Shown: in pieces, positions 1 through 8,679 of the stretch
Position numbering within the stretch: position 1 is the stretch's first letter
Layout: each line of letters begins with the position of its first letter
Assembly (NCBI GenBank): GCA_937920725.1
Contig: CALEUW010000013.1
Span: 17,030-81,029, forward strand
Direction of reading: 5' to 3'
Source: UMGS1601 sp900553335
GTDB taxonomy: Bacteria; Bacillota; Clostridia; Oscillospirales; Ruminococcaceae
DNA: 64,000 nucleotides
Notes under the pieces: generated by a model
What the model saw: only the letters and a program-made list of their open reading frames with translations
Databases searched by the model: none
What the model was told of the DNA's origin: nothing
Made by a program: the position numbers and the translations under genes

Positions 1-2813
1 CCGAACAGCTTAGGGAAATTCAAAAAGACTTTCCAAACGATAAATTTAAAATCATGATCACAGGTTCTGCCGGACTTGGAATCGCAAACACAAGCGGAAT
101 AGATTTTACACAAGAGGTTTATGCCGCTTTTGTTGCGGTAAACAAATCTTATCCTTCTGCCGATGTTGTAGTTGAACTTGGCGGAGAGGATGCAAAGATA
201 ATATTTTTGACCGGCGGTGTTGAACAGCGAATGAACGGATCATGCGCTGGAGGAACAGGCGCATTTATTGATCAGATGGCTACTCTTTTAGGCGTTACGC
301 CCGATGAACTGAACGATATGGCATTAAACAGCACAAAGCTTTACCCTATAGCTTCACGCTGTGGAGTTTTTGCCAAAAGTGATATTCAGCCGCTTTTAAA
401 TCAGGGTGCAAAGAAAGAGGATATTGCCGCTTCGATCTTCCAGGCTGTTGTTGACCAAACCGTTTCCGGACTTGCACAAGGACGAAAAATCGGCGGGAAT
501 GTACTCTTTTTAGGAGGACCTCTGTCATTTTTAAGCGCCTTGAGAAAAGCTTTTGTAAAAACACTTGACCTAGACGATGAACACGCAATTTTTCCGGAGC
601 TTGCACCTTGCTTTATGGCTTACGGATCAGCGCTGCAAGCTGATGATGTGAGCGAGCCTATGACGATAACTGAAGCTCTCGAAAAAATAATAAACGCAAA
701 AGCGAGCGATAATATCGTTGTTTCCGATCCTCTTTTTGAAACTCAGGAGGACTATGTAGAATTTGTAGAGCGTCACAAAAAAAGCGACTTGCAATATGAG
801 GATATTAAAACCTACGAAGGAAACGCATATCTCGGAATAGACGCAGGTTCTACCACTACAAAGCTTGTGCTTATAACCGAGGACGGAAAGCTTCTTTATA
901 ATCATTACTGCTCTAATAAAGGTCAGCCGCTCGACATTATTGCAGAAAAGGTAAAAGAGATTTATTCGCTTTCAAGCAATAAGCTTAACATCAAAGCATC
1001 TGCTGTTACCGGCTACGGCGAGGAGCTTATAAAAGCAGGACTTGGGGTTGACTTCGGAATAGTAGAAACTGTAGCGCACTTTAAGGCGGCTTCATATTTC
1101 TGTCCGGAAGTTGATTTTATAATTGACATTGGTGGACAGGACATAAAATGCTTTAAAATTAAAAACAACGCAATCGACAGCATAATGCTCAACGAAGCCT
1201 GTTCGTCCGGATGCGGCTCGTTCATACAGACGTTTGCCAAAGCTTTGGGATACGAAATAGCCGACTTTGCAAGAATAGGGCTTTTTGCAAAAGCGCCTGT
1301 TGAGCTTGGAAGCCGATGCACCGTATTTATGAACAGCTCTGTAAAACAAGCTCAAAAGGACGGTGCAAGTGTCGAGGATATTTCCGCAGGTCTTTCATCT
1401 TCAATTATCAAAAACGCAATTTACAAGGTTATCAGAGCAAAAAATGTTGATGAGCTTGGGAAGAACATTGTTGTTCAGGGCGGAACTTTTTTAAACGACG
1501 CCGTTTTGCGTTCTTTTGAAAAGGAGCTTGGAAGAAATGTTATAAGACCTGCAATCGCAGGACTTATGGGGGCGTTCGGATGCGCTCTTTACGCTAAGGA
1601 GAAGTCGGGTGACAGCTTTAAATCGGCTCTTATCTCAAACGATGCTCTTAAAGATTTTTCATACTCCTCAACAGCTGCTGTTTGTAAGGGCTGCACAGCG
1701 CACTGCAATCTCACTATCATAAAATTCAACGACGGACACCGCTTCATCTCAGGCAACAGATGCGAAAAGGGTGCGGGAATAAAAAAAGATGATATCGGCG
1801 AAAATATGGTGGAATACAAATACAATCTTATCAGAGATTATGAGGGTATTAAACCTGAAAAGCCTATTGCTAAGGTTGGACTTCCTCTTTCGCTTTCTTA
1901 TTATGACCTTTTGCCGTTTTTCCATACGGTATTTACATCTTTAGGCTTTGAAGTCATTTTAAGTGAGGAATCCACAAGAGAAACCTATTACAAAGGTCAG
2001 CAGACAATTCCGTCAGACACCGTATGCTATCCTGCAAAGCTTGCTCACGGACATATAATCAGCCTTTTGGAAAATGGAGCAGATTTCATATTTTATCCGT
2101 GCATGAGCTATAACGTTGACGAGGGCGGGCAGGATAATCATTACAACTGTCCTGTTGTAGCATACTATCCTGAGTTATTAAAAGCTAATATGCCTCAGCT
2201 AAACGATGACAACTTTATATATCCGTATATTGATATAAACCGAAAAAACCACACGGCAAAGGCACTGGCAAGAGCGCTTAAAAGATTTGGCATCACAAAG
2301 GATCAGGTTTATGCAATTTTAAACAAAGCGTTCTCAGAGCAAATGAGATACCGCAAAAAAATAGAAAATAAAACACAGGAGATAATTCTCGATGCAAGGA
2401 AGCGTGGTAAAAAAATCATTGTTTTAGCCGGAAGGCCTTATCATATCGACCCTGAAATAAATCACGGAATACACAAGCTTATCGCTTCCCTGGGGCTTGC
2501 AGTTGTAACAGAAGACGGAGTAGCATCATTAAGTGAAGTTCCTGATTTGGACGTTTTGAATCAATGGACGTATCATTCAAGAATGTACCGTGCCGCACAA
2601 TATGTTACCACACAGCCTGATATGCAGCTTGTTCAGCTCGTTTCATTCGGATGCGGAATAGATGCAGTTACCACAGACGAGATCAGAGCTATTTTAGAGG
2701 AAAAAGGAAAGCTTTATACACAGCTTAAAATCGACGAGATAAACAATCTAGGCGCTGCAAAAATAAGACTCAGAAGTCTTGTAGCGTCAATAGAAGAAAA
2801 GGAGGGAAAATAA
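1..2813 (+). CDS. Acyl-CoA dehydratase activase-like protein (HgdC/BcrAD/BadFG type), 5' end outside window
   Basis: The frame is open from base 3 through the first ATG at 54, so the true start is upstream and this is a 5'-truncated CDS. Numbering from that ATG (919 aa), there are two ASKHA-type activase domains. The first contains ELGGEDAK and a CAGGTG motif (Cys about 64). The second starts at LGIDAGSTTTK (about 260) and has DIGGQD and EACSSGCGSF (about 380). A C-terminal half follows with a Cys cluster (CKGCTAHC near 544) and a DUF2229-like region. Activases of this family use ATP hydrolysis and a 4Fe-4S cluster to deliver a high-energy electron to 2-hydroxyacyl-CoA dehydratases. The long two-domain form is common in Clostridia, but its substrate is generally unknown. 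It is one base from the next gene, which looks like its partner. The family is clear; the specific reaction is not. Confidence 0.85.
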   Translation, partial: EQLREIQKDFPNDKFKIMITGSAGLGIANTSGIDFTQEVYAAFVAVNKSYPSADVVVELGGEDAKIIFLTGGVEQRMNGSCAGGTGAFIDQMATLLGVTPDELNDMALNSTKLYPIASRCGVFAKSDIQPLLNQGAKKEDIAASIFQAVVDQTVSGLAQGRKIGGNVLFLGGPLSFLSALRKAFVKTLDLDDEHAIFPELAPCFMAYGSALQADDVSEPMTITEALEKIINAKASDNIVVSDPLFETQEDYVEFVERHKKSDLQYEDIKTYEGNAYLGIDAGSTTTKLVLITEDGKLLYNHYCSNKGQPLDIIAEKVKEIYSLSSNKLNIKASAVTGYGEELIKAGLGVDFGIVETVAHFKAASYFCPEVDFIIDIGGQDIKCFKIKNNAIDSIMLNEACSSGCGSFIQTFAKALGYEIADFARIGLFAKAPVELGSRCTVFMNSSVKQAQKDGASVEDISAGLSSSIIKNAIYKVIRAKNVDELGKNIVVQGGTFLNDAVLRSFEKELGRNVIRPAIAGLMGAFGCALYAKEKSGDSFKSALISNDALKDFSYSSTAAVCKGCTAHCNLTIIKFNDGHRFISGNRCEKGAGIKKDDIGENMVEYKYNLIRDYEGIKPEKPIAKVGLPLSLSYYDLLPFFHTVFTSLGFEVILSEESTRETYYKGQQTIPSDTVCYPAKLAHGHIISLLENGADFIFYPCMSYNVDEGGQDNHYNCPVVAYYPELLKANMPQLNDDNFIYPYIDINRKNHTAKALARALKRFGITKDQVYAILNKAFSEQMRYRKKIENKTQEIILDARKRGKKIIVLAGRPYHIDPEINHGIHKLIASLGLAVVTEDGVASLSEVPDLDVLNQWTYHSRMYRAAQYVTTQPDMQLVQLVSFGCGIDAVTTDEIRAILEEKGKLYTQLKIDEINNLGAAKIRLRSLVASIEEKEGK

Positions 2814-2814
2814 A

Positions 2815-4053
2815 ATGTCAGGTTCCAGCAGAGTCAACAAACCTTTTTTGACAAATGAAATGAAAAAAGAATATACTATTTTAGTTCCCGATATGCTTCC
2901 CATTCATTTTAAGCTTATCATCGCCATTTTGGAAGAGTATGGATATAAGCTGGAGCTTTTGCAGACATCTACAAGAAGCGTCATTGACGAGGGACTTAAA
3001 AACGTTCACAACGACACCTGTTACCCTGCACTTTTAGTAGTAGGTCAGTTTATGGAGGCACTTAAAAGCGGAAAGTATGACGTAAACAAAACTGCTCTTA
3101 TGATTTCTCAAACAGGCGGAGGATGCAGAGCGTCAAATTATATCCATCTTTTAAGAAAAGCATTAGCGGCGGACTTCCCGCAGGTTCCGGTTATTTCCCT
3201 TAATTTCTCGGGACTCGAAAAACAGTCATCCTTTAAAATAACGCCAAACATTGCACTTAAGCTTATTTACGCTGTAATGTACGGAGATCTTTTGATGCTT
3301 CTCTATAATCAATGCCGCCCCTATGAGATAAACAAAGGTGACACCGACAAGGTTTTAGCAGATTGGCAGGATAAAATTTCTTACGCGCTTAAGCACAACA
3401 AATATTTTAATACAAAGAAGATTTACAGACAGATTCTCGACGGATTTAAGGCGATACCGAGAACAAAGGACAAAAAGCCGAGAGTCGGAATCGTTGGAGA
3501 GATTTATGTTAAATACTCCCCTCTTGCAAATAATGACCTTAACGAGTTTTTGATTTCAGAGGACTGTGAGCCGTATGTCCCCGGACTTTTGGATTTCGTT
3601 TTGTACTGTGCTTCCGATTCAATTAACGACAAGCGTTTATACGACACTTTTACAGCGAGAACACTCATGTTCGATATTGGATATGATGTTCTTTACAAGT
3701 TCCAGAAACAACAAATAAAAGTAATCGAGGAACACGGCGAATTTTTCCCTCCTCACGACTTTGAAGAACTTAGAAAATATGCCGACAAATATATAAACCA
3801 AGGTGTTAAAATGGGTGAGGGCTGGCTTATAACCGCTGAGATGGCAGCGCTGGCTGAAACGGGAACAGAAAATATTATCTGCACTCAGCCTTTCGGATGC
3901 CTCCCTAACCACATAGTTGCAAAGGGAATGAGCCGAGTTATTAAGCAGGCTTATCCAAATGCAAATATCGTAGCTATTGACTACGATCCGGGCGCTACAA
4001 AGGTTAATCAAGAAAACAGAATCAAGCTTATGCTTGCAAACGCAAGAAGATAA
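2815..4053 (+). CDS. 2-hydroxyacyl-CoA dehydratase-like / activase C-terminal partner (COG3581-like)
   Basis: A 412-aa protein whose ATG lies one base after the stop of the activase gene, so the two are translationally coupled. Cys-bearing motifs NDTCYPA and QTGGGCRASNY resemble the dehydratase-like C-terminal portion that is fused to the activase in many clostridial proteins of about 1400 aa. The C-terminal QPFGCLPNH and DYDPGAT stretches fit the same family. It probably works with the upstream protein as a two-part version of that large enzyme. The substrate is unknown. No signal peptide or membrane segment is seen. Confidence 0.75.
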   Translation: MSGSSRVNKPFLTNEMKKEYTILVPDMLPIHFKLIIAILEEYGYKLELLQTSTRSVIDEGLKNVHNDTCYPALLVVGQFMEALKSGKYDVNKTALMISQTGGGCRASNYIHLLRKALAADFPQVPVISLNFSGLEKQSSFKITPNIALKLIYAVMYGDLLMLLYNQCRPYEINKGDTDKVLADWQDKISYALKHNKYFNTKKIYRQILDGFKAIPRTKDKKPRVGIVGEIYVKYSPLANNDLNEFLISEDCEPYVPGLLDFVLYCASDSINDKRLYDTFTARTLMFDIGYDVLYKFQKQQIKVIEEHGEFFPPHDFEELRKYADKYINQGVKMGEGWLITAEMAALAETGTENIICTQPFGCLPNHIVAKGMSRVIKQAYPNANIVAIDYDPGATKVNQENRIKLMLANARR

Positions 4054-4072
4054 GTCAAGGAGTGAAAACAAC

Positions 4073-5569
4073 ATGAAACTTGCTGCTGTATTTAAAGACA
4101 ATATGGTTTTACAAAGAGATAAGGAAATACGAATTTTCGGAAGCTGCCGTAGCGGCGATGAAATCCATATTTCTTTAGACGGAGTTTCAAAAACCGCAGA
4201 GGTAATCGGCAACGAATTTATCACAAGATTTCCTCCCCTTTCTAAAAGGACGGGAATAGAGCTTTATGTTACAAACGGCCTTGAAACGATTACAAGAAAA
4301 AACATTGCCGTCGGCGAGGTTTGGCTTGCCGGAGGTCAGTCTAATATGGAGCTTGCGATATCGGCTGCAAAGGATTCAGAAAAATACCTGACTGACGCTG
4401 CGAACAGCCGCATTCGCTATTACAATGTTCCGAGAATGGAATACAAAAACGACGAATTTTATAAAGCCGAAGCTACAAGCGAATGGACCTTCGGATCTTA
4501 TGAAAAGGCTAAGGAATGGAGTGCAGTTGCATTTCATTTCGGTAAGATGCTTGAAGATGAGCTTGACCTTGTTGTCGGAATAATCGGATGCAATTTTGGC
4601 GGAACTTCAGCAAGCGTTTGGGTTGACCGAAAAACGCTTGAGCAAAATGAAATCACAGCTCTTTACGTTAAAGACTACGATCAAAAGGTCGGAGATAAAA
4701 CCCCTGAACAGCAGATAAATGACTATGAGGCATATAAGATTTATCATGCTGAGTGGAACAAAAAGCTCGGAGAGTTTTACGCCAAAAACCCAAAAGGTTC
4801 TTGGGAAGATGCTTTAGACTATGCAGGAGAAAACCGATTTCCCGGACCTATGGGACTAACAAATCCGTTTCGTCTAAGCGGTCTTTACGATATTATGCTG
4901 TCCCGTATCGCTCCGATAGCATTAAGAGGTATAATTTATTATCAGGGCGAAGAGGATACCTCAGTTTGTGAACGGTACGACGCTGTATTTAACGTTCTTA
5001 TAAACGCATGGAGAGGTTATTTTGAGGATGAAAATCTTCCGTTTATATGCGTATCGCTTCCTATGATGGGATATACAAACGCCCCGGACGATAAAACATG
5101 GCCTGTTGTAAGAGAAGCGCAGCAAAATGCCGCTAAGAAAAATAAAAATGTATATACAGCGATTGCGCTTGACTGCGGAGAACTGGATAATATTCACCCA
5201 ACAGATAAACTCCCCGTCGGACAAAGGCTTGCGTATCTGGCACTCAATAAAGTATACGGTATAAAATGCGAGTCTGACGCACCTGAATTTGACAGATTTT
5301 CTCAAAACGGAGATACTATTACCGTAAGCTTTAAAAATACCGGAGGAGAACTCGTCTTAAAATTCGGTGAATCACCTATTGGGTTTGAAATATCATATGA
5401 CGGAAAAGATTACGAGCCTGCAAGCGCAGAAATAGACGGTGACAAAATAATAATTGATTGCGATAAAGAGGTTTGTGCCGTTCGTTATCAATGGGTAAAT
5501 TACGCAGATGTCAATCTTTTTGGAAAAAACGGACTTCCTGTTGCTTCGTTTAGGAGTGAAAGGAATTGA
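4073..5569 (+). CDS. Sialate O-acetylesterase family (SGNH-like) esterase
   Basis: 498 aa. The family is recognised by the catalytic serine block GEVWLAGGQSNMELA (Ser near residue 90), a central IIYYQGEED motif and the late DNIHPTDK block, whose Asp and His would complete the triad. Such enzymes remove O-acetyl groups from sialic acids or related acetylated sugars. The frame is open further upstream, but that overlaps the previous gene; the ATG at 4073 has AAGGAG 10 bases before it and is preferred. No signal peptide is evident, so it is probably cytoplasmic. Its stop overlaps the TTG start of the next gene. The exact acetylated substrate cannot be read from sequence. Confidence 0.85.
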   Translation: MKLAAVFKDNMVLQRDKEIRIFGSCRSGDEIHISLDGVSKTAEVIGNEFITRFPPLSKRTGIELYVTNGLETITRKNIAVGEVWLAGGQSNMELAISAAKDSEKYLTDAANSRIRYYNVPRMEYKNDEFYKAEATSEWTFGSYEKAKEWSAVAFHFGKMLEDELDLVVGIIGCNFGGTSASVWVDRKTLEQNEITALYVKDYDQKVGDKTPEQQINDYEAYKIYHAEWNKKLGEFYAKNPKGSWEDALDYAGENRFPGPMGLTNPFRLSGLYDIMLSRIAPIALRGIIYYQGEEDTSVCERYDAVFNVLINAWRGYFEDENLPFICVSLPMMGYTNAPDDKTWPVVREAQQNAAKKNKNVYTAIALDCGELDNIHPTDKLPVGQRLAYLALNKVYGIKCESDAPEFDRFSQNGDTITVSFKNTGGELVLKFGESPIGFEISYDGKDYEPASAEIDGDKIIIDCDKEVCAVRYQWVNYADVNLFGKNGLPVASFRSERN

Positions 5570-6441
5570 TTTGCTCGCTCTGTCCGAGGGAATGTAAGGT
5601 TGACAGAAGTATATCTTTAGGCTTCTGCAAAATGGGAGAAAAAATAACTGCTGCAAAGGCATATCTTCACAAATACGAAGAACCGCCTATAAGCGGAACA
5701 GCAGGAAGCGGTACAGTTTTTTTCTCAGGGTGCAGTCTGTCCTGCGTATTTTGTCAAAATGAAGTTATTTCTCATGACCGCTTCGGCAAACAAATAACAC
5801 CTGAACAGCTTTCAGATATTTTTCTTAGCCTTGAACAAAAAGGTGCACACAATATAAATCTTGTTACACCGTCGCACTTCAGCTTCCCCATATTAAAGGC
5901 TCTTGATATTGCAAAGCCCAAGCTTAGTATTCCGATTGTATTCAATTCGTCAGGCTACGAAAAGAAAGAAACCTTAAAGCTTTGGGACGGATATATAGAT
6001 ATTTATCTTCCCGATTTAAAATACCGCTCTTCTGTTTTATCGAAAAAATATTCCGCCGCAGAAAACTATTTTGAATTTGCGAAGGAAGCAATTTTAGAAA
6101 TGAAACGGCAGGTTGGCGATTTAATTTATGACGATAAAGGACTTTTAAAAAAAGGACTCATTATACGTCATCTTATTCTGCCTGGCTGTCACGAGGACAG
6201 CCTTGAGATTTTAAAATGGATCTCACAAAACATTTCGGGAGATTTTTTAGTAAGCATAATGAATCAGTACACGCCAAACAGTCGTGTTAAGGGAACAAAA
6301 CTTGACAGGAAAGTTTCAACATATGAATACAAAAAGGTTTTGACGCTCGCTGAAGAACTTGGATTAAACGGTTTTTCGCAGATGCGTGAATCCGCAAAAA
6401 GCGACTTTACACCCGAATTTAACTTAGAGGGGATCAATTAA
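5566..6441 (+). CDS. Radical SAM protein, PflX/COG1313 type
   Basis: 291 aa with the radical SAM cluster motif CSLSCVFC (CxxxCxxC) near residue 60 and an N-terminal Cys pair (ICSLCPRECKV) typical of the PflX-like subgroup related to pyruvate formate-lyase activators. Proteins of this group bind a 4Fe-4S cluster and S-adenosylmethionine; the target is unknown. Translation starts at TTG 5566, which overlaps the upstream TGA, with AGGAGTGAAAGGA just before it. It closes the plus-strand gene run and is followed directly by a strong terminator. Confidence 0.85.
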   Translation: MICSLCPRECKVDRSISLGFCKMGEKITAAKAYLHKYEEPPISGTAGSGTVFFSGCSLSCVFCQNEVISHDRFGKQITPEQLSDIFLSLEQKGAHNINLVTPSHFSFPILKALDIAKPKLSIPIVFNSSGYEKKETLKLWDGYIDIYLPDLKYRSSVLSKKYSAAENYFEFAKEAILEMKRQVGDLIYDDKGLLKKGLIIRHLILPGCHEDSLEILKWISQNISGDFLVSIMNQYTPNSRVKGTKLDRKVSTYEYKKVLTLAEELGLNGFSQMRESAKSDFTPEFNLEGIN

Positions 6442-6478
6442 AAAGCAGCTCTCTTATCATTCTAAGAGAGCTGCTTTT
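6441..6478. terminator. Bidirectional terminator between convergent genes
   Basis: A perfect 16-bp stem (6441-6456 with 6463-6478) and 6-base loop, A-rich on one side and T-rich on the other, works in both directions. The minus-strand gene's TGA stop lies in the loop and its last codons lie in the stem. Confidence 0.9.
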
Positions 6479-7110
6479 CTTATACCCAATATCATGTATA
6501 ATCCCAGTATCATTATGATCAAGCTTACTGTTATTCCGGTACAGCCGTTTATACTTACCGAATCATAATTCTTTGAAAAAGTATTTAACAGCGTAACCTG
6601 TGTAAGAACGATAGCTGTAAGAGCATTAGCGAAATTCGTTATTTTGACAGCTTTAATCACAGGACTTTTATCTCTTTTATACTTTACCATTCCATAAATG
6701 GCTGAGCCTACCGACCAAAAAGCTATCAATGCAACCAAATAAGTTAAGTACTCATGCATATATGTTTTTGTACCTTTATAAAACATATATACGCTCACGA
6801 AAAAATACATAATTCCAAGCAGTATTAAAAGTATGCCGTTGTGAAGATAATTTTTCAAACCGATTTTCTTTTTACTCTTTTCATCCTTCTTGCTTTTTAG
6901 TTTTATGTAAGCATTGATAGAGAAAAATCTCGAAATAGATAATACGATCCCAAATCCTGCATTCACACCAAACCACAAGGATGGAATTGTTATTGAAAAA
7001 ATAAATTTTACCGTTGCTGACAAAACATTTCCAACAGTCATAAGCATCAAAAAGAAAAAAATTCGATCAGCCTTTTCCAAACTCGTAAAAACTTTTAGTC
7101 TATTTTTCAT
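6457..7110 (-). CDS. Multi-pass membrane protein of unknown function
   Basis: 217 aa with about six hydrophobic segments separated by short basic loops (for example KLKSKKDEKSKKK). No enzymatic motif is recognised. It overlaps the upstream membrane protein gene by 11 bp, so the pair is co-translated, and both belong to a three-gene minus-strand unit facing a divergent TetR gene. Such a layout usually means a membrane function controlled by the regulator, but the role is not readable from sequence. Confidence 0.7.
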   Translation of the reverse strand: MKNRLKVFTSLEKADRIFFFLMLMTVGNVLSATVKFIFSITIPSLWFGVNAGFGIVLSISRFFSINAYIKLKSKKDEKSKKKIGLKNYLHNGILLILLGIMYFFVSVYMFYKGTKTYMHEYLTYLVALIAFWSVGSAIYGMVKYKRDKSPVIKAVKITNFANALTAIVLTQVTLLNTFSKNYDSVSINGCTGITVSLIIMILGLYMILGIRKAALLE

Positions 7111-7495
7111 TTCCCTTAATATATGAATAGATCGGATAGTTTAATACGCATATCAATAATCCTACAACACCTGTAATTATTCCGACAATCATATCGGCTT
7201 GTCCGGCGCCTACTACCATTACCCTGCTCATGCCATAACCCATTATCAATGCTCCGATTATTCCTACAATCCACGTTAAAACGATTCCCCAGTTTATAGG
7301 CTTGTGTTCCTTTTTAGGATGCGATTTTCTGTAAACGGGTATAATGCACAATAAAATCATAAATCCAACTGCTGTTACAGCAACACCTGTTTTAAACATA
7401 TTCCACTCAGGTAATAAACACATACACATTCCTACTGCAAAAACAAGTCCACCTATAGTTCCCAAAATAATTTCTAAAAGAATATCTTTTTTCAT
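7100..7495 (-). CDS. Small four-helix membrane protein of unknown function
   Basis: 131 aa with four predicted membrane segments, a basic middle loop (YRKSHPKKEHK) and a Gly-rich third/fourth region (IVGIIGALIMGYG). A GGAGG-type site precedes the ATG. Middle gene of a three-gene set with overlapping or close junctions, divergent from the TetR gene at 7913. Function unknown. Confidence 0.7.
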   Translation of the reverse strand: MKKDILLEIILGTIGGLVFAVGMCMCLLPEWNMFKTGVAVTAVGFMILLCIIPVYRKSHPKKEHKPINWGIVLTWIVGIIGALIMGYGMSRVMVVGAGQADMIVGIITGVVGLLICVLNYPIYSYIKGNEK

Positions 7496-7534
7496 TTTTA
7501 TATCCTCCTGTTTTAATTTTCTCGATTTCCGTTA

Positions 7535-7795
7535 TTACCGGTTTATTAATGCTTCGTTTTTCTTTTTCAGCTCTTCCTGTTCTCTTTTAAGTCTTACCTT
7601 AGCCTCGTCAACAGTTTCACCTTCCTTAGTTAAAAAATGATCGACAAATCCGTCTTCAATTTTTGTATATCCCGATGCAACTCCATTGCTCATTTTCCGA
7701 AAACCTTCAATTACTCCGTTTTCGATCTTTTTGTAGCCCTTTGTAACCCTCTCTGCAATTTTTTGATTCACTATTATAAGTTTTGACTTTGCCAC
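7535..7795 (-). CDS. Small charged helical protein, TetR-linked
   Basis: 86 aa, soluble and strongly helical, with repeated units of the type YKKIENGVIEGF, FRKMSNGVASGY and YTKIEDGFVDHF, followed by a charged coiled-coil tail (KREQEELKKKNEAL). Similar short proteins sit beside TetR genes in Firmicutes, but no function is known to me. First gene of the minus-strand unit; AGGAGG is 6 bases before its ATG. Confidence 0.7.
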   Translation of the reverse strand: MAKSKLIIVNQKIAERVTKGYKKIENGVIEGFRKMSNGVASGYTKIEDGFVDHFLTKEGETVDEAKVRLKREQEELKKKNEALINR

Positions 7796-7800
7796 TTTAC

Positions 7801-7912
7801 AACCTCCTTTTACCCCAACACTTGTTTGTTTAATGTAATTATAGTATAATATACATATACAGCGAAAACAATCATCAATTTTAAAACATCTGTTGGAATA
7901 ATGGAGGATGTC
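7801..7912. promoter_or_regulatory. Divergent promoter/operator region of the TetR locus
   Basis: This AT-rich gap of about 110 bp separates the membrane-protein unit from the TetR gene. It contains overlapping TATAAT-like elements around 7842-7856 (TATAGTATAATATAC), usable on both strands. A TetR operator would be expected here, but no long palindrome stands out. Confidence 0.5.
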
Positions 7913-8452
7913 ATGAATACGCTAAACAATAAAAGAAGAAAACAGTCACAAGAAATTATTGAAAAGGTATTTATTCAACTGCTTCAAACGAAAAATATTG
8001 AACAAATATCAGTTACGGAGATATGCGAAAAAGCAAACTTAAATCGTTCAACCTTCTACGCAAACTATATTGACATATATGACTTGATCAAAAAAATAGG
8101 CGAAAAGCTAGAGAATGAAGTATCCGAATTATACTTTGATGAAAGAGAACGCCATTATAACTCAAATGATTTTTTGAAGCTTTTCAAGCATATTAAAGAT
8201 AATCAGATTTTCTATAAAACTTATTTTAAACTAGGACTTGACACTAATTCTATTATTGAGAAATACGAATACGATTCAAATCTCTCAAAGATTTTTTACA
8301 ATGATAGATTTATAGATTATCATATTGAATTTTTTAAGGCAGGTATAACTGCAATTATAAAAAAGTGGCTCAGCAATGACTGCAAAGAATCTGCTGAAGA
8401 AATATTTTACATTATTCAATCGGAATATACCATTGCCAAAACTCATATTTAA
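7913..8452 (+). CDS. TetR/AcrR family transcriptional regulator
   Basis: 179 aa from the ATG at 7913, which has GGAGG five bases upstream; an in-frame ATG at 7901 overlaps that site and is less likely. The N-terminal helix-turn-helix is typical (ISVTEICEKANLNRSTFYANY). The C-terminal ligand/dimer domain resembles the regulators whose C-domain binds no known effector. It probably represses the divergent three-gene membrane unit and itself. Confidence 0.85.
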   Translation: MNTLNNKRRKQSQEIIEKVFIQLLQTKNIEQISVTEICEKANLNRSTFYANYIDIYDLIKKIGEKLENEVSELYFDERERHYNSNDFLKLFKHIKDNQIFYKTYFKLGLDTNSIIEKYEYDSNLSKIFYNDRFIDYHIEFFKAGITAIIKKWLSNDCKESAEEIFYIIQSEYTIAKTHI

Positions 8453-8469
8453 TTCTTGTATTTATACCT

Positions 8470-8647
8470 AAATTGTGGTATAATAACCTTAAGGTAAAAT
8501 CAGTTATTGTTGATTTATCGTGCATTCGCACGATTCGGCTGTCGCCGCCCCTTAAGAACATTGTATCATTAATTTGCGGCTGTCGCCGCTCTGTCGGCTT
8601 TGCCGACGATTGCGATAAATCGCAATTAAATTATGGTATAATATGCT
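8470..8647 (+). promoter_or_regulatory. nadE upstream region: two extended -10 promoters around a cluster of five hairpins
   Basis: Two near-identical extended -10 elements (TGGTATAAT inside AAATTGTGG... and AAATTATGG...) lie at about 8476 and 8633. Between them are five short perfect hairpins: 8519-8532, 8536-8547, 8576-8589, 8593-8607 and 8609-8626, with stems of 4-7 bp and loops of 3-4. The stretch is far more GC-rich than its surroundings. It could be a repeat insertion or a regulatory leader for nadE. No known riboswitch class is recognised. Confidence 0.6.
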
Positions 8648-8679
8648 TGATTACGCAAATTTCAATTAAAGGAGTTTTT

